Source of the DNA: Nocardia sp. NBC_00416
GTDB taxonomy: Bacteria; Actinomycetota; Actinomycetes; Mycobacteriales; Mycobacteriaceae
Assembly (NCBI RefSeq): GCF_036032445.1
Contig: NZ_CP107932.1
Coordinates: 1,800,501 to 1,864,500 of the forward strand
DNA: 64,000 bases
Direction: 5' to 3'
The notes beneath the pieces are model-generated. The model did not search any database and was not told where the DNA came from. It saw nothing but the letters and a program-made list of their open reading frames with translations. The position numbers and the translations under genes are program-made. Shown here in pieces: positions 35,566-44,181 of this stretch; within the stretch, counting starts at the first letter, position 1; each line of letters begins with the position of its first letter.

Positions 35566-37098
35566 TCAGCGTGCGGACCGGCCGAGCCTGCGCCGCAGGA
35601 CCCGCAGCGGGGTCCGCCGGACGCGATGGGATCCACCGGGGACGCTGCTCGTGGTCTCCGCCGCGCCGGTGATGTTGCGGGTCATGCCACCGAATATCAG
35701 CGCATGGAACGGCACGATCGACTTCCAGTACAGATGGCCGGCCAACCCGTGCGGCTCGAACACCGCGCGCTGGTGGTAGGTCGCGCCGGGCCGCCCGTCT
35801 GCGGAGCGCACGCACAGCTCGAGCCAGGCGCGACCCGGAACTCGCATCTCGGCGCGCAGTCGCAGCAGCGTGGGGCGCTCGATCCGCTCCACCCGCCACC
35901 AGTCCAGCGCTTCGCCTTCGTGCAGCCGGTGCGGATCGCGCCGGCCCCGGCGCAGCCCGGCGCCGCCGGCGAGCCGGTCGAGCCATCCGCGCAACGACCA
36001 GGCCAGCGGGAACGAGTACCAACCGTGCTCGCCGCCGATGGACTCGATCACCGCCCACAGCGCGGCCGGATCGGCGAGCGTCCGGCGTTCTCGGACATCC
36101 TGGTACAGCGACCCGCCCGACCATTCCGGGTCGGTGGACAGCGGCTCCGACGGTTCGGGCCCCGCGTCCGACCACCGCGTCGGCACATCCAGATCCCGGA
36201 TCTTGGCCAGCGCCAGTTCCACCGCCCGCCGGCAGCCGGTGAGACCGCCGTCGGGGTCGGGAATATGAGCCGCGATGGTGTGCTCACCGCATACGACGTC
36301 GTGCACCAGCGACTCCATCAGCGGCACGGCGATCGCCTTGGGCACCGGCGTCACCAGATTCACCCACTGCGCCGACAACCACGGTGTCAGCACCGGCACC
36401 GGCACGATGATCCGGCGCGGCAGACCGGCCACCTCCGCGTACATGCGCATCATCTGCTCGTAGGTGAGGACATCCGGTCCGCCGATATCGAACGCGCCGT
36501 CCACAGCGGCGGGCAGGTCCGCGGCGCGGGTCAGGTAGTACAGCACGTCGCGCACGGCGATCGGCTGGATGCGCGAGCGCACCCAGCGCGGTGTCACCAT
36601 CATCGGCAGCCGTTCGGTGAGGTAGCGCAGCATCTCGAAACTGGCCGAACCGGACCCGATCACCACCGCCGCCTGCAGGACGAGGGCGGGAACGGCGCCG
36701 TCGAGCAGGATCCGGCCGACTTCCGCACGCGAGGACAGATGCCGCGACAGCTGCTGTCCGGCGGGGGCGATGCCACCGAGGTAGACGATTCGATCGAGGC
36801 CCGCGGTATCGGCTTCCCGGGCGACGATCGTCGCCGCATCCCGGTCCACCGTGTCGAAATCGGAGCGCGTCAACGAGTGCACCAGGTAATAGAGGACCTC
36901 CCGGCCCGCCAGCGCCGTACGGACATCGTCGGCGACCGTCACATCACCGCGCACGATATCCACCTGATCCCGCCACGGAGCGTCGGCCAGTTTGCCGGGC
37001 GTGCGCGCGAGCACACGCACGGAGTGACCAGCCCGCAGCAGCTCCGGCACCAGGCGACCGCCGAGGTACCCGGTGGCCCCGAATACGACACAACGCAT
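35566..37098 (-). CDS. SDR-like NAD(P)-binding protein with C-terminal DUF2867, 510 aa
   Basis: An extended/atypical SDR begins at residue 1 with VVFGATGYLGGRLVPELL, then ARTPGKL and YYLVHSL. It resembles YbjT-type NmrA-like proteins. Residues ~320-490 form DUF2867 (DWWRVERIERPTLLRLRAEM, GLAGHLYWKSIVPFHALIF), a START-like domain. The ATG follows GAGGAG. No function is assigned to this fusion family. It is 64 bases upstream of the AlkZ-like gene on the same strand. Confidence 0.82.
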   Translation of the reverse strand: MRCVVFGATGYLGGRLVPELLRAGHSVRVLARTPGKLADAPWRDQVDIVRGDVTVADDVRTALAGREVLYYLVHSLTRSDFDTVDRDAATIVAREADTAGLDRIVYLGGIAPAGQQLSRHLSSRAEVGRILLDGAVPALVLQAAVVIGSGSASFEMLRYLTERLPMMVTPRWVRSRIQPIAVRDVLYYLTRAADLPAAVDGAFDIGGPDVLTYEQMMRMYAEVAGLPRRIIVPVPVLTPWLSAQWVNLVTPVPKAIAVPLMESLVHDVVCGEHTIAAHIPDPDGGLTGCRRAVELALAKIRDLDVPTRWSDAGPEPSEPLSTDPEWSGGSLYQDVRERRTLADPAALWAVIESIGGEHGWYSFPLAWSLRGWLDRLAGGAGLRRGRRDPHRLHEGEALDWWRVERIERPTLLRLRAEMRVPGRAWLELCVRSADGRPGATYHQRAVFEPHGLAGHLYWKSIVPFHALIFGGMTRNITGAAETTSSVPGGSHRVRRTPLRVLRRRLGRSAR

Positions 37099-37515
37099 GA
37101 CGACGACTCCTCACCTCGACCCGGCCCGAACCCATCGAATACGCCCGCGCTCGATCGATCCGGCACCGACAGATGGGCTGCCGGGAGCGGCCCGCCGAAC
37201 CGACTGCTCGCGGGTCCGCCACGATGCCGACCGAAATCGCGCGGCTGGGCGACCGGCCACGGAACCCGACGGTGGGCGCCGCGGCCGGCGGACGGCTGAC
37301 CGACAGCGCCACCCGCGCGCCCGCCGTCTCGGAACTGGCAGTGGGAGAAGCGCGTCGGCACCATCTTCGCCGAACTCGACCTCCTGCCGGGGATACATAT
37401 CACCGGCGCGTTCTCGCGGTCCCGCGGTTGACGGGCTGAGCAGGTCCGGAACGGATGAGCACGGCCGCCGGCGGGTCCGGACCCGACCCGAGCCCGGACC
37501 CACCGTCGCGCGGGT
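37099..37515. other. intergenic region, 417 bp
   Basis: Between the SDR-DUF2867 start and the stop of the PRC-barrel gene, both on the minus strand. Open frames here are short and Arg/Pro-rich. I see no RNA, repeat or operator that can be defended. Confidence 0.4.
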
Positions 37516-38364
37516 TCAGCGGCGGGTGTCGCCGCGATCCGCACCCTCGATGTCGATCCGCTCCTTGCGAACCGTCTCGGTGACCGTCTGCTCGCCTTCG
37601 ACCCTGTCGACGACCATCCGGACCCGTTCGACCGGGACCGTCTCCTTCTCCACGGTGACGCGTTCCTCGTGCAGGGTGACCTCCCGCTCCTGTTCGCCCC
37701 AGTCGGTGGGCACGGCCGCCGGATCGGTGATCGGTTCGCGTTCGATATGCACTTCTTCGTGGCTCGTCGGCACCGTGATCGTCTGCTCCTCGGTGACCAC
37801 GTATTTGTGCAGCCGCGCGCGCCCGGACTCCATCTCCTCGGTGCCGATGTTCAGGCGTTCCTCCGACCGGACGAGGAAGTCCACGCGGTCGCGCATCGCA
37901 TGGGTATCCGGGGCCGCCGCCATCGGGGTCGTGGGCTTCGGAGTCGTGGTCTTCGGGGTCGCGGTGCCGGCGGCACCCGTGAGACCGGCCGCCCGTGTCT
38001 CGCCGAGGTCGGGCTGCCCGGCGTGGCGGCCGTAATCGTCCCAGCCGGCGCGGTTGGGATCGATGCCGTAGTGGACGAACAATTCGTTCTCGGAATCCTG
38101 AGTGATCAGCCCGTCGTGCGCCAGGTGCGGCGCGGACTTCACCGCGTCCTTGCGTACCCGCACCTGTACCTCGGTCGCGTCCTCTCGTAACTGGGCGCCG
38201 GCGAGCGGCACCAGGGAGTCTTCGCTGAACATTCCCGTGCTCACCGAGGCCCACGTCGGCGCGCCGGAGCTGTTGTCGACGTAGACCCGTTTGACCTTGC
38301 CGATCCTGGCGCCGCCGAGGTCGTACACCGCGTCGCCGATCAGATCTTCCACATGCTGAGCCAT
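37516..38364 (-). CDS. PRC-barrel + DUF2382 (YsnF-like) stress protein, 282 aa
   Basis: The ATG at 38364 has GAGGA 6 bases before it; the ATG two codons earlier abuts that site. The N-terminal ~110 residues are a PRC-barrel (DAVYDLGGARIGKVKRVYV, PTWASVSTGMF). After a Thr/Pro-rich linker comes DUF2382 (RSEERLNIGTEEMESGRARL, VRKERIDIE), an acidic domain of general-stress proteins. It is likely soluble and stress-induced; partners unknown. Confidence 0.88.
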   Translation of the reverse strand: MAQHVEDLIGDAVYDLGGARIGKVKRVYVDNSSGAPTWASVSTGMFSEDSLVPLAGAQLREDATEVQVRVRKDAVKSAPHLAHDGLITQDSENELFVHYGIDPNRAGWDDYGRHAGQPDLGETRAAGLTGAAGTATPKTTTPKPTTPMAAAPDTHAMRDRVDFLVRSEERLNIGTEEMESGRARLHKYVVTEEQTITVPTSHEEVHIEREPITDPAAVPTDWGEQEREVTLHEERVTVEKETVPVERVRMVVDRVEGEQTVTETVRKERIDIEGADRGDTRR

Positions 38365-38950
38365 GTTCATTCCTCATTTCTCGTCCGATACGTGGTCGGC
38401 CGACCGAGCGAAGGCGGTCCCGGCCTCTTCCGGCTCATCTCCGATCGCAGTCCGGACGGCGACCCGCCGCCTCATCGCTCGGCGTGCCCGTCGCTCCCGG
38501 CTCCACGCGATATCGAATCGAGCGCGACGCTGCACCCACCTCGTAGCGGGTCCGGTTTCCCGACGGGAACACCCGATCAGCTACATCGGGGCAACTACCC
38601 GGCAGGGTGGTTGTCAAACAGGCGCGCCGGATAACTATTCCGCAAACCTCCAGCGCGTGATCCTGCGACGCCGGTTCATTCGCCGAGGTAGAAGGCGAGC
38701 ATCCGGTCCGTATTCGGCGCTCGGCAACACGGCCGGACGGTCAGGGAGCCCGGAGAAATCCCTCGCGATCGCACCGGCGGCAACGTCGCCCACCCCCGCC
38801 CGCAACGACCGGCTCTGTCGAGGGCAGGCCGAGCGGCGCCGAGGGCGGAGCCCCGCACACACCCCGCTCAGCGGGAGATCCCGAGCGAACCGGGTGCGCT
38901 GCCCGCCACCGGAGCAGCTCCCTGACGTGCGGACGCGCCATACTCGTTGG
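38365..38950. other. intergenic region, 586 bp
   Basis: Divergent region between the PRC-barrel gene and the response-regulator fusion. The frame of the fusion stays open through most of it but is Arg-rich with no domain, so I treat it as non-coding. No clear promoter motif or RNA was found. Confidence 0.4.
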
Positions 38951-40618
38951 GTGAGTTCCCCCGCTGTCGCCAAGCCCGCCATCCTCAGCGTCGACGACGA
39001 TCCGGGCGTATCCCGGGCCGTGGTCCGCGATCTGCGGCGTCGTTACGGCGCCGATTATCGGATCCTGCGCGCCGAGTCGGGGGCGCAGGCACTGGAGGCC
39101 TTGCGCGAGATGAAGTTGCGCGGCCAGCCCGTCGCGGTACTGATCGCGGATTTCCGGATGCCGGGTATGGACGGGATTGAATTCCTCGAACAGGCCATGG
39201 ACCTGCACCCCTACGCACGCCGGGTGCTGCTCACCGCCTACGCCGACACCACTGCGGCCATCGACGCGATCAATGTCGTCGATCTGGACCACTACCTGCT
39301 CAAACCCTGGGATCCGCCGGAGGAGAAGCTCTACCCGGTACTGGACACTCTGCTGGACGCCTGGCGCAGTAGTGAGCACCGGCCGGTGCACGGAACCAAG
39401 GTGATCGGCAACCGGTGGTCGCCGCGTTCCTCCCAGGTCAGGGAGTTCCTCGCGCGCAACCAGCTGCCCTACCGCTGGTTCCTCGCCGAGGAACCCGAGG
39501 GCGCGCGACTACTCGAGGCCGCCGGCGCCGATCCGCGGCGTTGCCCGGTGGTGATCACCGAGGGCGGACAGGCGCTGGTCCAGCCCACCGACGGTGAGCT
39601 GGCCGAAAGCGTGGGGCTCAGCACGGAGCCGGCCGGGGACTTCTACGATCTCGTCGTCGTCGGTGGCGGCCCGGCCGGTCTCGGCGCCGCGGTGTACGGC
39701 GCCTCCGAGGGACTGCGGACCGTGCTGGTCGAACGCACCGCCACGGGTGGCCAGGCGGGTCAGAGTTCGCGGATCGAGAACTACCTGGGATTCCCGGACG
39801 GCCTGTCGGGTGCGCAATTGGCCGATCGGGCTCGCCGGCAGGCGGCGAAGTTCGGCGCGGAAGTGATCACCACTCGTGAGGTGGTCGCGCTGGAGGTCAA
39901 CGGGTCGGCGCGTACCGTCCGTTTCGCCGACGGCGGCGCATTGTCGGGCCATACGGTCATCATCGCGACCGGCGTGGACTACCGGCGCCATCCCGCACCG
40001 GGGGTGGACGAGTACACCGGTCGCGGGGTCTACTACGGCTCGGCGATGACCGAGGCCGCCGAATGCGCCGGACACGACGTCTATATCGTCGGTGGGGCCA
40101 ATTCGGCGGGCCAGGCGGCGATGTTCCTGTCCCGCAACGCGCGCACCGTGCATCTGGTGGTCCGCGGTGACGCACTGGACACGTCGATGTCGCACTATCT
40201 GGTCCAGCAGATCGCGCAGGTTCACACCATCAAGGTGCACACCGAGACCGAGGTGGTCGCGGTCGACGGCGCGGACCACCTGCACACACTGGTGTTGCGC
40301 GACAACCGGACCGGAGCCGAGGAGAAAGCGGCCACCGAACGGCTGTTCCTGTTCATCGGCGCCGCGCCGCAGACCGAGTGGCTCGACGGCGTGGTGCACC
40401 GCGACCCGGCCGGGTATGTCCTGGCAGGCCCGGATCTGCTCGTCGACGGCGACCGCCCGGCGGGCTGGGAGCTGTCCCGGCCGCCGCACCATCTGGAGAC
40501 CAGCGTGCCGGGCGTGTTCGTCGCCGGTGACGTGCACGCCGAATCCGCCAAACGGGTGGCCTCGGCCGTCGGCGAGGGCGCCATGGCCGTCATGCTCGTG
40601 CACCGCTATCTGGCATAG
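38951..40618 (+). CDS. response-regulator receiver fused to a thioredoxin-reductase-like flavoprotein, 555 aa
   Basis: GTG start. Residues 9-130 form a receiver domain: SVDDDPG acidic pair, phospho-acceptor Asp in ADFRMPGMDG, LLTAYAD and the Lys in LLKPWDP. A thioredoxin-fold-like linker follows (PYRWFLAEEPEGARLL). Residues ~230-550 are a two-dinucleotide-fold oxidoreductase (VVGGGPAGLGAAVYG, GGANSAGQAAM, VFVAGDVHAESAKRVASAVG). The redox CxxC of thioredoxin reductases is missing: the site reads GVYYGSAMTEAAE. The enzyme must therefore act differently. It is 12 bases before its partner kinase. Confidence 0.88.
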   Translation: MSSPAVAKPAILSVDDDPGVSRAVVRDLRRRYGADYRILRAESGAQALEALREMKLRGQPVAVLIADFRMPGMDGIEFLEQAMDLHPYARRVLLTAYADTTAAIDAINVVDLDHYLLKPWDPPEEKLYPVLDTLLDAWRSSEHRPVHGTKVIGNRWSPRSSQVREFLARNQLPYRWFLAEEPEGARLLEAAGADPRRCPVVITEGGQALVQPTDGELAESVGLSTEPAGDFYDLVVVGGGPAGLGAAVYGASEGLRTVLVERTATGGQAGQSSRIENYLGFPDGLSGAQLADRARRQAAKFGAEVITTREVVALEVNGSARTVRFADGGALSGHTVIIATGVDYRRHPAPGVDEYTGRGVYYGSAMTEAAECAGHDVYIVGGANSAGQAAMFLSRNARTVHLVVRGDALDTSMSHYLVQQIAQVHTIKVHTETEVVAVDGADHLHTLVLRDNRTGAEEKAATERLFLFIGAAPQTEWLDGVVHRDPAGYVLAGPDLLVDGDRPAGWELSRPPHHLETSVPGVFVAGDVHAESAKRVASAVGEGAMAVMLVHRYLA

Positions 40619-40630
40619 GGAGGCCGACCG

Positions 40631-42085
40631 ATGAGTATCTGTGACCCCATCGAACTGCGGACGCTGTTCCTGTTCGAGAAACTCGACGACGAGCAGCTCG
40701 CCTGGTTGTGCGCCGACGGCCGCATCGAACATCTCGAACCGGGCCCTGTCTATCAGGAGGGCGATCCGGCGACCTGCTTCTACGTCCTGATGGACGGCGA
40801 GGTACGGCTCACCAAATTGTCCGGAGGCCGGGAGATCGAGATGTCGCTCACCGACCATCGCGGCACCTACGCCGGCGCGTGGACGGCCTATCTGGGCGAA
40901 CGCGCCGAAACGCAGTACAGCACGTCGCTGTACGTGACCCGTCCGTCGCGCTTCTACGTGCTGGACGCGCAGACCTTTTCCCGCATGATGCACGCGTGGT
41001 TCCCGATGGCCGTCCATCTGCTCGAGGGCGCGTTCTTCGGCAATCGCAACACCAATGCCCGTATCGCCCAGCGGGAACGGCTGCTCGCGCTCGGTTCACT
41101 GTCGGCAGGGCTGACCCACGAGCTCAACAATCCGGCCGCTGCCGCGGTCCGGGCGACCTCGGGTCTGCGTGACCGGATCGCCGGCATGCGGCACAAGCTG
41201 GCCATGATGGCGCAGGGCAAATTCGATACCGCGGTCCTGGAGACCCTGGTCCGGTTGCAGGAGGAGGCGGCCGCCCAAGTCGCCAAGGCGCCGGACCTGT
41301 CTCCGATGGAGGCCGCGGACCGGGAAGACCTGCTCGGTGACTGGCTCGACGAACACGGGGTGCGCGACGGCTGGGAACTCGCCCCGAATTACGTTCAGGC
41401 CGGGTTCGATACGGACTGGCTGGAGCGGGTGGCCGCCACCCTGGAAGGCTGTCCGCCGCCGGTTCTCGAGGGCGCCTTCCGATGGCTGAACTACACCATC
41501 GAGACCGAACTGCTGATGAACGAGATCGCCGACTCCACGACTCGGATCTCCACCCTGGTCGACGCGGCCAAGCAGTATTCGCAGATGGACCGGGCCCCGT
41601 TCCAGGTGGTGGATCTGCACGAACTGCTGGACAGCACACTGGTGATGCTCAGCCGCAAGATCGGCGATTCGATCGAGGTCGTGAAGGATTACGACCGCTC
41701 GCTGCCCGCGGTCCCCTGCTATGCCGCCGAACTCAATCAGGTGTGGACGAATCTGATCGACAACGCGGTGTACGCGATGGACGGTCGCGGCACATTGACG
41801 CTGAGCACCCGGCTGGAGAACGACTGCGCGGTGGTGGTCGTCGGGGACACCGGCCCGGGTGTCCCCGGGGAGGTACAGGGACGTGTCTTCGAGCCGTTCT
41901 TCACCACCAAGCCCGTCGGTGAGGGCACCGGGCTCGGTCTCGATATCTCGTTCCGGATCGTGGTCGACAAACACGGTGGAGACATCCGGGTCGATTCGCG
42001 TCCCGGGGATACCCGTTTCACGGTGTGGCTTCCACTCACCCGTCCCGACGACGAACCCGCGGATGTAGCGGACACGGAAGGGTAG
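40631..42085 (+). CDS. cNMP-binding-domain sensor histidine kinase, 484 aa
   Basis: The ATG follows AGGGAGG. Residues ~10-130 form a cyclic-nucleotide/CRP-type sensor (PVYQEGDPATCFYVLMDGEV). The H-box is SLSAGLTHELNNPAAAAVR. The ATPase domain shows the N-box NQVWTNLIDNAVYAM, the G1 box DTGPGVP, the F-box FEPFFTTKP and the G2 box GTGLGL. There are no transmembrane helices, so it is cytosolic. It probably phosphorylates the receiver of the flavoprotein encoded just upstream, giving a two-component pair with an enzymatic output. Confidence 0.9.
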   Translation: MSICDPIELRTLFLFEKLDDEQLAWLCADGRIEHLEPGPVYQEGDPATCFYVLMDGEVRLTKLSGGREIEMSLTDHRGTYAGAWTAYLGERAETQYSTSLYVTRPSRFYVLDAQTFSRMMHAWFPMAVHLLEGAFFGNRNTNARIAQRERLLALGSLSAGLTHELNNPAAAAVRATSGLRDRIAGMRHKLAMMAQGKFDTAVLETLVRLQEEAAAQVAKAPDLSPMEAADREDLLGDWLDEHGVRDGWELAPNYVQAGFDTDWLERVAATLEGCPPPVLEGAFRWLNYTIETELLMNEIADSTTRISTLVDAAKQYSQMDRAPFQVVDLHELLDSTLVMLSRKIGDSIEVVKDYDRSLPAVPCYAAELNQVWTNLIDNAVYAMDGRGTLTLSTRLENDCAVVVVGDTGPGVPGEVQGRVFEPFFTTKPVGEGTGLGLDISFRIVVDKHGGDIRVDSRPGDTRFTVWLPLTRPDDEPADVADTEG

Positions 42086-42282
42086 CGCCCGCCGCGAGTG
42101 CCCCGGGCGGGGCGGACGGCGCCATCGGCTCGGCGCTCGCGAGCGGGTTCGCGGTGCGCGCGGGACGGCAGCGCGAACGGTCCGGCCCCGCCGCCGATCT
42201 CGGCGGCCAGGAGTAGAAATCCCGAGCTGGTGGGGGTGGTGAGGCGGACCTTCACAGCGAGTTGCTCGTTGACGATTTCCAT
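41737..42282 (-). CDS. possible small gene downstream of the monooxygenase
   Basis: The ATG at 42282 has AAAAAGGAA upstream, a nocardial-type ribosome site, and lies 35 bases after the monooxygenase stop on the same strand. The first ~35 residues look protein-like (MEIVNEQLAVKVRLTTPTSS, GFLLLAAEIGGG). The frame then turns Arg-rich and runs antisense into the kinase gene. It may be a short or frameshifted gene whose true end lies near 42150. Confidence 0.25.
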   Translation of the reverse strand: MEIVNEQLAVKVRLTTPTSSGFLLLAAEIGGGAGPFALPSRAHREPARERRADGAVRPARGTRGGRYPSVSATSAGSSSGRVSGSHTVKRVSPGRESTRMSPPCLSTTIRNEISRPSPVPSPTGLVVKNGSKTRPCTSPGTPGPVSPTTTTAQSFSSRVLSVNVPRPSIAYTALSIRFVHT

Positions 42283-42317
42283 CGTTGTATTCCTTTTTGC
42301 GAGAGAGGGTCCCGGGA

Positions 42318-43463
42318 TCAGCGGCGGTCGAGACCGGACAGCCGCCAGGAGAGCTTGTTGCGCACCACGGACGTGCCGCCCGCGAGCCGCATGACGAGAT
42401 TGCGGAGGGGACGCACCGCGGCCGGCATGGTGGCCAGCCGGGTGAGCTGCCCGGCGGTCGAGAGGACGGTCTCGGTATTGCGGCGCCGGGTCGCCGCATG
42501 CTCGTCGAGCAGGCTCTCCGGCTCGCCCCGCAGCACGCGGGACAGGACCGTACCGGCCGCGACCGCGTCCTCGATTCCCAGATTCATCCCCTGCCCACCG
42601 GCCGGCGAGTGCACATGGGCGGCGTCTCCGGCCAACAGGATCCGGCCCTGCCGGAAGCTGTCGGCGATGCGGTGGTGCACCCGGAAGCGCGAACCCCACA
42701 CCACTTCCTCGACCACCGCGGGGTGCGCCTGCGGACCGCGTTCGTCCAGGAGTTTCTGCAAGAAGGCGATATCGGGCTCGTGCGGCGCCTCGTCCACCGT
42801 GGCCACGATCCGGTACATCCCGTCCGGCAGCGGCGCGACGACGACCAGACCGGCCGGCGAGAAGTACAGGATCACCTCGTCCTCGGGCACCCCGCCGGAC
42901 ACCCGGATATCGGCCAGGCTGAACGATTCGGCGTAGCTTCCGCCGGTGAATCCGATCCCGGCCTGTTCTCGCACCACGCTGTGCAGACCGTCGGCGCCGA
43001 TGAGGTAGCGGGCGCGGATCTGCTCCCCGTCGGACAGGGTCGCGGTGACCAGCTCGGCGTCCTGCACGACCGTGGTGACGGTGACCGGCCGCCGCACCGC
43101 TACGCCGAGTTCGGTCAGCCGTTGCAGGATGAACTTCTCGGTATCGGCCTGCGAGATCATCAAGGTGTAGGGGTAGTCGGTGGGCAGCTTGTCGAACGGG
43201 ACGGCGACCAGCACCTGATCACGGTCGCGGATCGTGAAGTCGGGGGTGTGCAGCCCACGGCCGACCAGCGCCGGCGTCACTCCGTAGGGCTCCAGCAGCT
43301 CGAGGGTGTGCGAGTGGACGACGGCGGCGCGCGAGGTGTTCGCGCCCTCGGCCTGACTGTCGACGATGACGACGTCGTGGCCGAGCTGCGTCAGGACGAC
43401 AGCGGCGGTGAGGCCGACCGGCCCCGCCCCGATGATCAGGACATCTGCGATTTCGGTCGTCAT
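42318..43463 (-). CDS. class A FAD-dependent aromatic monooxygenase, 381 aa
   Basis: PHBH-type hydroxylase fold: DVLIIGAGPVGLTAAVVL, the DG motif ARYLIGADGLHSVVREQ and the GD motif LLAGDAAHVHSPAGGQGMN. It lacks the C-terminal thioredoxin-like domain of phenol hydroxylases. Such enzymes hydroxylate phenols or polyketide/antibiotic rings with NAD(P)H. It is divergent from a TetR gene with two operator-like repeats between, so its expression is probably induced when a phenolic or drug-like ligand releases that repressor. Confidence 0.87.
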   Translation of the reverse strand: MTTEIADVLIIGAGPVGLTAAVVLTQLGHDVVIVDSQAEGANTSRAAVVHSHTLELLEPYGVTPALVGRGLHTPDFTIRDRDQVLVAVPFDKLPTDYPYTLMISQADTEKFILQRLTELGVAVRRPVTVTTVVQDAELVTATLSDGEQIRARYLIGADGLHSVVREQAGIGFTGGSYAESFSLADIRVSGGVPEDEVILYFSPAGLVVVAPLPDGMYRIVATVDEAPHEPDIAFLQKLLDERGPQAHPAVVEEVVWGSRFRVHHRIADSFRQGRILLAGDAAHVHSPAGGQGMNLGIEDAVAAGTVLSRVLRGEPESLLDEHAATRRRNTETVLSTAGQLTRLATMPAAVRPLRNLVMRLAGGTSVVRNKLSWRLSGLDRR

Positions 43464-43487
43464 TGCTCTTACCCGCTCTCAGTAGGT

Positions 43488-43499
43488 CAACACTTGTTG
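43488..43499. promoter_or_regulatory. operator copy 1, CAACA-CT-TGTTG
   Basis: A perfect 5+5 inverted repeat in the extended context GTCAACACTTGTTGGC, 25 bases upstream of the monooxygenase start. Its near twin at 43532 shares 14 of 16 bases. Confidence 0.7.
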
Positions 43500-43531
43500 G
43501 CATAAGACTATGGCGGCCTGCCGGCCGTTGT

Positions 43532-43543
43532 CAACAGATGTTG
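43532..43543. promoter_or_regulatory. operator copy 2, CAACA-GA-TGTTG
   Basis: Same arms as copy 1 in the context GTCAACAGATGTTGGC, 17 bases upstream of the TetR start. The centre-to-centre distance is 44 bp, about four helical turns, which allows cooperative binding. A further GTTGGC occurs at 43554-43559, right before the TetR ATG. Confidence 0.7.
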
Positions 43544-43559
43544 GCCTACAATCGTTGGC

Positions 43560-44147
43560 ATGAGAAGGTCCTCGACGGAAACGAAAGCAGTCATCCTCGC
43601 CGCGGCGCGCGAGCGCTTCGCGGCCGACGGGTACGACCGGGCCACCATCCGGTCGATCGCATCCGACGCCGATATCGACCCGGCGATGGTGATGCGGTAC
43701 TACGGCAACAAGGAGCGGCTGTTCGCGGCGGCGGCCGAGTTCGATCTGGAACTACCGAACCTGACAGCGGTTCCGCGCGACCGGATCGGTCCCGCCCTGG
43801 TGGCTCACTTCCTGGACCGCTGGGAGCGAGATGAAACCCTGCTGATCCTGCTGCGCGCGGGCGTGACCAACACTGCGGCGGCCGACCGGATGAGATCGAT
43901 TTTCGCGACCCAACTCGGGCCGGTGGCCGCGAAGGCCGGCAACGACCCCGCGGAGGCGCCGATGCGCGCCGGTCTGGCAGCCTCCCAGATCCTGGGCATG
44001 GCGCTGTGCCGCTTCGTGCTGGCATTTCCGCCGCTGGTCGCGATGACCGGACAGGAGATCATCGACTGGCTGGGACCGACGATCCAGCGATACCTGACCG
44101 GACCCGTCCCCCAGGTCGCGGCCGCGCCGACCGACACCGCCCTGTAA
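43560..44147 (+). CDS. TetR-family transcriptional regulator, 195 aa
   Basis: The N-terminal HTH is typical: FAADGYDRATIRSIASDADI then DPAMVMRYYGNKERLFAAA. The C-terminal domain is all-helical for ligand binding. It is divergently arranged with the flavin monooxygenase, and the 96-bp gap holds two matching 16-bp operators. It likely represses both itself and the monooxygenase. No strong ribosome site is seen; the operator-like GTTGGC directly precedes the ATG. Confidence 0.9.
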   Translation: MRRSSTETKAVILAAARERFAADGYDRATIRSIASDADIDPAMVMRYYGNKERLFAAAAEFDLELPNLTAVPRDRIGPALVAHFLDRWERDETLLILLRAGVTNTAAADRMRSIFATQLGPVAAKAGNDPAEAPMRAGLAASQILGMALCRFVLAFPPLVAMTGQEIIDWLGPTIQRYLTGPVPQVAAAPTDTAL

Positions 44148-44181
44148 CCGCACCCCCTGCCGACAACAGCCCGCGGCATGG

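Noticed and set aside
38951..40618. Canonical thioredoxin reductase
   Set aside because: The CxxC redox pair is absent, a receiver domain is fused, and no thioredoxin gene is adjacent.
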